Positions 58,415 to 64,000 of a stretch of 64,000 bases of DNA are shown here, piece by piece (the first letter of the stretch is position 1; each line of letters starts with the position of its first letter). Under the pieces are notes generated by a model. That model had not been told where the DNA came from, did not search any database, and saw nothing but the letters and a program-made list of their open reading frames with translations. The stretch covers positions 46,849 to 110,848 of the forward strand of contig NZ_BANX01000006.1 of NCBI RefSeq assembly GCF_000334455.1, given 5' to 3'. The stretch comes from Gordonia soli NBRC 108243 (GTDB lineage Bacteria > Actinomycetota > Actinomycetes > Mycobacteriales > Mycobacteriaceae). The position numbers were made by a program, and so were the translations under genes.

Positions 58415-58963
58415 ATGACACGCTCCGACGGGCCGACCCCTCCGCCCCGGCCGCGCGTGGAGATCACGCCGATGCGTCCGGACCGCCCTCCGGACCGCTC
58501 CGGCATGGTTCCGCTGGTGATCGTCGCCTGGGTGCTGGTCATCGCACTGGTGGCAGTCACCGCGATCGTCATCGCTTTCCATCTGGACCCCGTCCGTGAC
58601 GTCCTGGCGACCGACCTCACCTCGGACCGTCCCGACGCAACACCCGAGGACGTGTCCCGGACCGTCGGACTCGCGCTCATCATCGGTGCCGCGGTCGCTG
58701 CCGTGGTGGTGGTCCTGTCGATCGTCGGTGCACTCCGGCTCCTGGACAGCCGACGGTCCGCGCGCACGCTACTGTCCGCGGCGACCTTGCTGTTGGTCGT
58801 CGGCGCGATCGGCTTCTATCTCACCACCGCACCCTCGCGATCGGCTCTCGCCGAGGCCGGGATCGCGACCGTCGTCCAGTACGCGGTACCGCTCGCCGCA
58901 GTCCTCGCGGTGATCGCGGCCTCGATCACCGCTGTCCCGGCGTTCAGCCGGACCTTGCGCTAG
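58415..58963 (+). CDS. Four-helix membrane protein, unknown
   Basis: 182 aa from ATG 58415. A Pro/Arg-rich N-terminus (~30 residues) precedes four hydrophobic segments: VPLVIVAWVLVIALVAVTAI, VGLALIIGAAVAAVVVVLSI, LLSAATLLLVVGAIGFYL and AVPLAAVLAVIAASITAVPA. No family is recognised. It ends 10 bp from the iniC stop, convergent with the ini operon. Confidence 0.65.
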   Translation: MTRSDGPTPPPRPRVEITPMRPDRPPDRSGMVPLVIVAWVLVIALVAVTAIVIAFHLDPVRDVLATDLTSDRPDATPEDVSRTVGLALIIGAAVAAVVVVLSIVGALRLLDSRRSARTLLSAATLLLVVGAIGFYLTTAPSRSALAEAGIATVVQYAVPLAAVLAVIAASITAVPAFSRTLR

Positions 58964-58973
58964 GGGCGCCGAA

Positions 58974-60446
58974 CTACCGCACCGACGAATCGAACTCGGC
59001 CACCAGACCCTCCGCACTGCGGGCGGCCGCCCGGTAGGCCGATGCCGACGCCGGATCGACCAGCGGGTGCGCTGCGCGTGATCGCCAGAGCTGCACCGCG
59101 GCGACCGCAGCGCCGTGGCACCGACCGGCGTCGGCGTCCGGCTCGAGACCCAGGCGGGAGGCAGCATCGATGCCCTGTCCGCCGAGGATGCGGGTCAACT
59201 CGCCGAGTCGATCGCCGTCGAGCGGGAGTCCGCCCGCCCGGGCGGCGCTCAACAGGCGCAACTCGCGGAAGCCGTGCACGTCGGCCAGCGTGCGTCGTAC
59301 CGCATCCCGGACCTCTCGGGCACGCGACGACGTCGATGTCGCCAGCACGTGATCGAGGCTGACCAGTGCCGAATGGGCCTTGAGTTGGTCGGCGCGTTGT
59401 GCGAACTGGGTGTCGATGATGGCGCTCAACTCGGCCAGTCCGCTGCGTTGGACGAGTTCGGCGGCCAGCTGCGCCGAGGTGGTCGCACCGAATCGGATGA
59501 GGGTGATGGACATCCGGATGCCGAAGACGCCGAAACGATCCGCGAGTGCACGGCGGATCTCGACCGGGATGTGCGGCAGGATGTCCGGGCGGGTGAACCG
59601 GTCCATGGTGAGCAGTGCGGTCTCGAGGTCGGGGCCGGGGGTGGCCGCGAGCTGTGCCAGCGCCCGGAACTCGACCTCACGGAGCGTCCGCGCCCCGAGC
59701 GCGACCAGACCCGCCACCGGGACCACCGCCTGGCACAGTCCCGTCCGCATCAACTCGTCCGCGAACCGGCCGGCGATCTGGTGCGCCGAGATCATCGCGT
59801 CCATGCGCCCGGCTCCGAGCTCGTCGGCGCGGGAGACCACGCCGATCACACCGAGCGGACCGGACTGGCCGCCGATGGCCGATCCGATACGGCGAAGCAT
59901 CGCGGTGTCGGCAGCGGTGAGCGCGCGCAGCAGGTAGACGACGGCATCGACCCCGGACCGACCGTCGTCGGGGGCGAGCAGGCGCACGGTCGACTCGGAG
60001 AGTTCGGTGGTCAGCGACGCCGTTCCCGGGGTGTCGACGATGGTGGTCGAATGCAATGCGCGGGCGGGCCATTCGACGTCCAGGTGGTCCACGTCGTCGG
60101 CGGTCAGCTGTCCCAGATCGAAGCCGAGGTGACCCGCGACGCGGGTGACCGGCACCGGGACGGCGCGCCCGGATCCGACGTGTGCGGTGACCGACGGCGA
60201 CTGCCCGCTGCGGTACCAGGTGACCACCCGGGTGCACTCGGTGGCATCGGTCGGCGCGATGTCCTGCCCGACGAGCGCGTTGAGCAGCGTGGACTTACCC
60301 GCCTTGAGCGATCCTGCCAATGCCACGCGGACCGGCTGACGCATCCGACGTTCGCAGCCGTCGAGTTCGAACAGTGCCGTCCGGTCACCTGCGACGGCGT
60401 CGCGGGCCGCATCGAGGAGGCCGTATGTGGTGTCGACAGCTGCCAT
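58974..60446 (-). CDS. iniC: Dynamin-like GTPase, IniC-like
   Basis: 490 aa from ATG 60446. A complete G-domain: P-loop GSLKAGKS (residues 45-52), switch Thr region, G3 DTPGTAS and a G4-like SRADE. Helical stalk follows to the C-terminus, without an obvious membrane helix. The start overlaps the iniA stop by 1 nt (TGATG), so translation is coupled. IniA/IniC are dynamin-like membrane proteins induced by cell-wall inhibitors in mycobacteria. Assignment rests on order iniB-iniA-iniC and the pairing. Confidence 0.85.
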   Translation of the reverse strand: MAAVDTTYGLLDAARDAVAGDRTALFELDGCERRMRQPVRVALAGSLKAGKSTLLNALVGQDIAPTDATECTRVVTWYRSGQSPSVTAHVGSGRAVPVPVTRVAGHLGFDLGQLTADDVDHLDVEWPARALHSTTIVDTPGTASLTTELSESTVRLLAPDDGRSGVDAVVYLLRALTAADTAMLRRIGSAIGGQSGPLGVIGVVSRADELGAGRMDAMISAHQIAGRFADELMRTGLCQAVVPVAGLVALGARTLREVEFRALAQLAATPGPDLETALLTMDRFTRPDILPHIPVEIRRALADRFGVFGIRMSITLIRFGATTSAQLAAELVQRSGLAELSAIIDTQFAQRADQLKAHSALVSLDHVLATSTSSRAREVRDAVRRTLADVHGFRELRLLSAARAGGLPLDGDRLGELTRILGGQGIDAASRLGLEPDADAGRCHGAAVAAVQLWRSRAAHPLVDPASASAYRAAARSAEGLVAEFDSSVR

Positions 60447-62515
60447 CAGGAGGCGATCGCCCGGTCGAGATGATCTGCGGCGGTCCGCAGTGCGGCCACC
60501 GAGTTCAGGCGCGACTCGAGCTCGGCGACACGGATCGTGCGTTCGGAGTCGGCGAGCGCAGCCGCCGACTGTGCCGCGGCCAGCGACTCGGAGATCGACC
60601 GGGCGGTCTGCTCGGCCACCGAGGTGAAGTGATCGCGCAGGACCCGCTGGATCACCCGGAGTCGGTCGCGCGACTCCTTGCCCACCTGGAAGCTCACGTC
60701 GTCGGTGAACGCCCGCACCGCCACCTTCGCCTTGCCCCGCCGCTCGGCCACCTTGGCCTGCTTGTCGTCGCGATAGGCCTTGGTGCCCAACAGGAGACCG
60801 GCGCCCACCGACACCGGGTTGATCAGCGCCATGCCGACCATCGTCGAGATCAGGCCGAACATCAGCACGCCGCCGTAGGACCCGCGCATGCCGATGAGCA
60901 GCTTCTGTGCGACGCCGACCTTGCCCGCGTCGAGCTCGGACAGCTCGGTGACCGCGTCGAGTACCCCGGCGAGGTCGGCGACATGCATGTCGGGCAGAGT
61001 GTCCTGGCCGGCTGCCGCGAAGTGTTCGGCGACCCGCTCGGCCAACCACACCGACCGCTCGTGGGCCCAGACGAAATTGTCGCCGATCACCGCGGCCGTC
61101 TGGTCGGCCAGCCACTCACCGAGCTGCTCCCAGTCGGCGCCGGGGTCACCGTCGTCGATGGCGCGTTCGGCCTCACGGGTCACCGCGCGCAGCCGATCGC
61201 GGAGGTCGTGGTCTATGTCGGCAGCCAGGTCGGCGATGCCGTCGGAGAGGGTGGTCTGCCATTGCGCCGACTGTCGGCGCATCGCCTCGGCGTTGGTCTT
61301 GGCCTCTTGCAGGGCCTCGACGGCCTGGCTCGCGGTGGCCGGACTCCGCAGCGCGGCGAGTTCGCTGCCCAGCACCAGGGCGAGATGCTCGGCGACGACC
61401 CGCATGTCGGTGGACACGGATTCGCGGGCAGCCCGCTGCGCCGTGGTGACGACCCGCTCGCGCAGGTAGCGGTAGAGGTCGAGGAAGCCTGCCTCGGCGT
61501 TGAGCTGTTCGTCGGAGAGCCGGAGCGCGTGCGCGCGCAGCACCGAGGACACCGGCAGCAGCGGGATGTCGACGCCCGCGGTCTGCAGGTGCCGACGGTC
61601 GGCGTCGACGATGGCACGCCAGTGCGGGTAGAGATCGGTCTTGGTGATCAGGCAGGCGACCGTCGGACAGAGGCCGACGACCTGCTGCAGGAACGACATC
61701 TCCGGTGCGGTGAACTCCTGCGACGCATCGGAGACGACCAGGACGGCGTCGGCTGAGGCGACCATCCCGAGGGTGGCGGCGGCATAGGGGTGGCCGTGTC
61801 CTCCGACGCCGGGGGTGTCGACGAGTACGAGTCCCTCGGCGAGCAACGGACCCGGCGCGCCGACCTCGAGTCGGAGTACCTCGCGGCCCCCGGCGAGTGG
61901 GGAGTCGGGGGTGATGCCGGTGACCTGCTCGAGGGGGACCGCGATGCGGTTGTCGGGAGCCGGCGCGTCCACGATCAGATGTGCGGTCGGTTGGTCCGCG
62001 TAGGAGATGACGGTCGGGACGGCAGTGGTCTCGTCGTCGCCGACCGAGCACGCCGAGACGTCGAGCAGTGCGTTGACGAACTGACTCTTGCCCTGCTTGA
62101 GCTGGCCGACCACCACGATGCGCAGTCGGGGATCGTCGATGCGGGTGCGGGCACCGTCGAGGCGGCCGACGAGGTCGGTGCGGCCTGCTTCACGGGCCAC
62201 CCCGGAGATCTGGGTCAGCAGTTCACCGATGGTAGTCGGCCGACCGGTCGATGCGGCCTCCGGATGCTGACGTGGGGCTGTCGGTGTCGGGGCGGGGGCC
62301 GGCGTCCGGGGTGTCGGGACCGCGGGTGTCTGTGTTGCGGGTGGCTGTGCTGCCGATGCCTGCGCTGCGGGCGCCTGTGCTGCTGGGCCCTGCGGCCTGC
62401 CGGGAACCGGTGCGGGCCCGGAGTTCTCGGTGGAATCGGAGGGTGCCGCATGTCGCCCGTACGTCGCGGAGTCGGTCGACGAAGGGTCGGCGGTGGGGGT
62501 GCCGGGGTCGGTCAT
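60446..62515 (-). CDS. iniA: Dynamin-like GTPase, IniA-like
   Basis: 689 aa from ATG 62515 (GGAAGGA upstream). The first ~90 residues are Ala/Pro/Thr-rich. The G-domain has P-loop GQLKQGKS (137-144), G3 DTPGVGG and G4 TKTD. A hydrophobic paddle near residues 548-578 (VLMFGLISTMVGMALINPVS) would insert in the membrane, followed by a coiled-coil region rich in Ala/Glu. The protein is expected to remodel or protect the inner membrane under cell-wall stress. It follows iniB after 177 bp containing a nested inverted repeat. Confidence 0.88.
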   Translation of the reverse strand: MTDPGTPTADPSSTDSATYGRHAAPSDSTENSGPAPVPGRPQGPAAQAPAAQASAAQPPATQTPAVPTPRTPAPAPTPTAPRQHPEAASTGRPTTIGELLTQISGVAREAGRTDLVGRLDGARTRIDDPRLRIVVVGQLKQGKSQFVNALLDVSACSVGDDETTAVPTVISYADQPTAHLIVDAPAPDNRIAVPLEQVTGITPDSPLAGGREVLRLEVGAPGPLLAEGLVLVDTPGVGGHGHPYAAATLGMVASADAVLVVSDASQEFTAPEMSFLQQVVGLCPTVACLITKTDLYPHWRAIVDADRRHLQTAGVDIPLLPVSSVLRAHALRLSDEQLNAEAGFLDLYRYLRERVVTTAQRAARESVSTDMRVVAEHLALVLGSELAALRSPATASQAVEALQEAKTNAEAMRRQSAQWQTTLSDGIADLAADIDHDLRDRLRAVTREAERAIDDGDPGADWEQLGEWLADQTAAVIGDNFVWAHERSVWLAERVAEHFAAAGQDTLPDMHVADLAGVLDAVTELSELDAGKVGVAQKLLIGMRGSYGGVLMFGLISTMVGMALINPVSVGAGLLLGTKAYRDDKQAKVAERRGKAKVAVRAFTDDVSFQVGKESRDRLRVIQRVLRDHFTSVAEQTARSISESLAAAQSAAALADSERTIRVAELESRLNSVAALRTAADHLDRAIAS

Positions 62516-62594
62516 GATTCCTTCCACGGTAACGCCGTGAAGCCACGTACGGCCTGCGATTCAGGCCTGTCGCTTGCCATTTGCCAGATGGTAC

Positions 62595-62674
62595 GGCCCC
62601 GGAGTCGCAGTTGGGGGAGGAGACCGATCGATCGCGGGGGTTGATCGATCGGTCCTCGCTGCGACTCCGGGGCC
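62595..62674. promoter_or_regulatory. Nested inverted repeat between iniB and iniA
   Basis: Outer arms: GGCCCCGGAGTCGCAG (62595-62610) and its exact reverse complement (62659-62674), 16 bp. Inner arms: GACCGATCGATC (62622-62633) and its exact reverse complement (62643-62654), 12 bp, with a 9-nt loop. The whole can fold as a long two-stage stem in RNA or a cruciform in DNA. It lies in the iniB-iniA gap and could stop or attenuate read-through, or stabilise the iniB message. Confidence 0.85.
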
Positions 62675-62692
62675 GGGTCGGGGAGGAGTGGG

Positions 62693-64000
62693 TCAGTGGC
62701 CGATCAGGCCGCCCAGCCCTCCGTGGTGGTCGCCGGTCTCACCGGTGTCGGCGGCGGTCGCGGCATCCGACTGGCCGGACAGCCCGTCGGTGAGGCCGGA
62801 CGTGAGTCCGCCGGTGAGACCACCGGTCAGGTCGGTGGTGTTGGTCAGATCGGAGCCGACGGTCGAGGTGACGCCGCCGTGGGTGGTGTCGACCCCGGCG
62901 AAGCCGCCGCCGTCGGTGGAGTTCTGACCGGCGAAGCCACCCGTCACGCCACCCAGGGCGCCGGTGGTGGCACCGAGGGTGCCGTCCACGGCCCCGGTCA
63001 GCGCGCCGGTTGCCGCGCCACCCGCGTACACGCCGTCACCCGCGGTCACGCCGCCGTCGCTGTCGGTGGCACCGTTGACCGCCCCGGTGAGCGTGGTGGT
63101 GAGGTCGCCCGGCAGATCGGTGGCCGGCAGGTGGGTGTCGAGCCCACCGCCGAGGCCCAGTCCGTCGCCGATGCCCAGACCGCCACCGACGTCGGGGATG
63201 CCGCCGCCGATCGCACCGTCGAGTCCGCCACCGACGACACCGTCGAGTCCGCCACCGACGACACCGCCGAGGCTTCCGCCGACTGCTCCACCGGCATCGG
63301 CGACCAGGCCGCCGTCGACGGGGAGTCCGCCGCCCAGACCCAGCGAACCGCCGAGACCGGCGAGACCGCCACCGACTCCGCCGAGCCCGGCGCCGCCGAC
63401 ACCGCTGAGGGTGCTGTCGACACCTGCGACGAGGTCGGTGCCCGCCTGCGCGGTGCCACCGATGGCGGCCAGGGTGCCGGTCGATGCGTCGATGCCCGTG
63501 GAGAGCACGCCGCCCAGGCCGACCGGTCCACCGATCGAGATGCCGGAGTCGGGGGAGACCACGAGGGTCGGGTTCAGCACCGCGCCGAGTTCGGTCGACA
63601 GTGCGCCGCCGATCCCGCCGGTGGCGGCGAGTGTCGAGTCCAGGCTCGCCACCAACGCATCGGTCGTCGAAAGGTCGACGTCCAGGGCCCCGCCGAGTGT
63701 CGAGCTCAGTGCGCCGGCGAGGTCTCCGCCCGCGGCGAGCTCGGATGTCAGGGCTGCGCCGAGGTCGGCGGTCAGGGCCGTTCCGAGCACCGCGCCGAGC
63801 GAGGCACCCAGGTCGGCGCCCACGTCGCCACCTGCGGCCAGCACGCCCGAGAGGGTGCCCGCCAGGTCGGCCCCGGTGTCGGCGACCAGGCCGAGTGCGG
63901 TACCGGCGTCGAGTGCGGCCCCCAGTGCGCCACCCAGCTGTCCGACGAGTGCACCGTCGAGCCCCAGGGCGCCACCGAGGTCGGCGGCCAGCAGGCCACC
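62693..64000 (-). CDS. iniB: IniB-like Gly/Ala-rich protein, 5' end cut by window edge
   Basis: At least 435 codons read open from base 64000 to a TGA at 62693. The sequence is extremely rich in Gly, Ala, Leu, Asp, Ser and Thr with short repeats such as GGLDGVVGGGLDG and LGGGLxxDGG, and ends HHGGLGGLIGH. No membrane helix is evident in the visible part. Order before iniA and iniC and the composition fit IniB, a secreted or envelope-associated protein of unknown function. The N-terminal domain that would confirm it is outside the window. Confidence 0.75.
   Translation of the reverse strand, partial: GGLLAADLGGALGLDGALVGQLGGALGAALDAGTALGLVADTGADLAGTLSGVLAAGGDVGADLGASLGAVLGTALTADLGAALTSELAAGGDLAGALSSTLGGALDVDLSTTDALVASLDSTLAATGGIGGALSTELGAVLNPTLVVSPDSGISIGGPVGLGGVLSTGIDASTGTLAAIGGTAQAGTDLVAGVDSTLSGVGGAGLGGVGGGLAGLGGSLGLGGGLPVDGGLVADAGGAVGGSLGGVVGGGLDGVVGGGLDGAIGGGIPDVGGGLGIGDGLGLGGGLDTHLPATDLPGDLTTTLTGAVNGATDSDGGVTAGDGVYAGGAATGALTGAVDGTLGATTGALGGVTGGFAGQNSTDGGGFAGVDTTHGGVTSTVGSDLTNTTDLTGGLTGGLTSGLTDGLSGQSDAATAADTGETGDHHGGLGGLIGH

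Noticed and set aside
62595..62674. Origin or attachment site at the nested palindrome
   Set aside because: No DnaA boxes, integrase or tRNA are near; its position inside the ini operon favours an RNA or regulatory role.
1..64000. tRNA, rRNA, CRISPR, integrase, transposase or phage genes
   Set aside because: None was recognised by eye. tRNAs cannot be fully excluded without a covariance-model search; a tRNAscan run would decide.

Overview
The window is high-GC actinobacterial DNA with the gene set of a mycolic-acid producer (Mycobacteriales). It carries an MmpL3-type transporter, AftD, an iniBAC-type operon, a trehalose-mycolate cluster and a GTP-dependent PEP carboxykinase. Gene order and the style of the DUF222 (13E12) remnant suggest Gordonia or a close relative. 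That genus call is inference from synteny; there is no rRNA to confirm it.

Layout. 1-5282: a TRIC-type membrane protein (cut by the window edge), an AAC(3) acetyltransferase, an AraC regulator divergent from an NmrA-like oxidoreductase, a PlsC acyltransferase with its own operator, and a nitronate monooxygenase. 5290-15543: the core block mmpL3, NYN protein, trmB, two degenerate dynamin-like GTPases, a small DxDxDG protein and pckG, in the same order as M. tuberculosis Rv0206c-Rv0211. 15572-22388: a secreted phytase-like protein, a MacB/FtsX-type ABC exporter, an MmpS-like protein and a fatty-acid desaturase. 22739-39990: a locus matching Rv0224c-Rv0228 (methyltransferase MtrP-like, glycosyltransferase, membrane proteins, DUF3068 protein, acyltransferase TmaT-like), interrupted by a TetR regulator, a CitE-like lyase, a flippase-like protein and a catabolic cassette (iron alcohol dehydrogenase, methylmalonate-semialdehyde dehydrogenase, NCS1 permease, amidase, LysR). 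39855-47562: aftD, a DUF2613 protein, hsp20 under a CIRCE element, a universal stress protein and the lipoprotein lpqI. 47564-54383: a secreted nuclease toxin with its SUKH immunity gene, a GntR/MFS pair, an MFS/LysR pair and an isochorismatase-like hydrolase. 54471-58963: small membrane proteins, an NTF2-like gene flanked by two copies of a 59-bp palindromic repeat, a truncated DUF222 gene and an arsenite/BASS-type transporter. 58974-64000: iniC, iniA and the 3' part of iniB, with a nested inverted repeat between iniB and iniA.

Theme. Most named genes serve the mycomembrane: export of trehalose monomycolate (MmpL3), its modification and supporting steps (MtrP-like, TmaT-like, DUF3068), arabinan assembly (AftD), peptidoglycan recycling (LpqI) and envelope-stress dynamins (IniA/IniC). 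The most interesting unexplained items are the Sec-exported nuclease with overlapping immunity gene, the iniB-iniA cruciform, two families of dispersed intergenic repeats (59 bp and 34 bp, three copies each), and the catabolic cassette inside the mycolate cluster. No tRNA, rRNA or CRISPR array was recognised.
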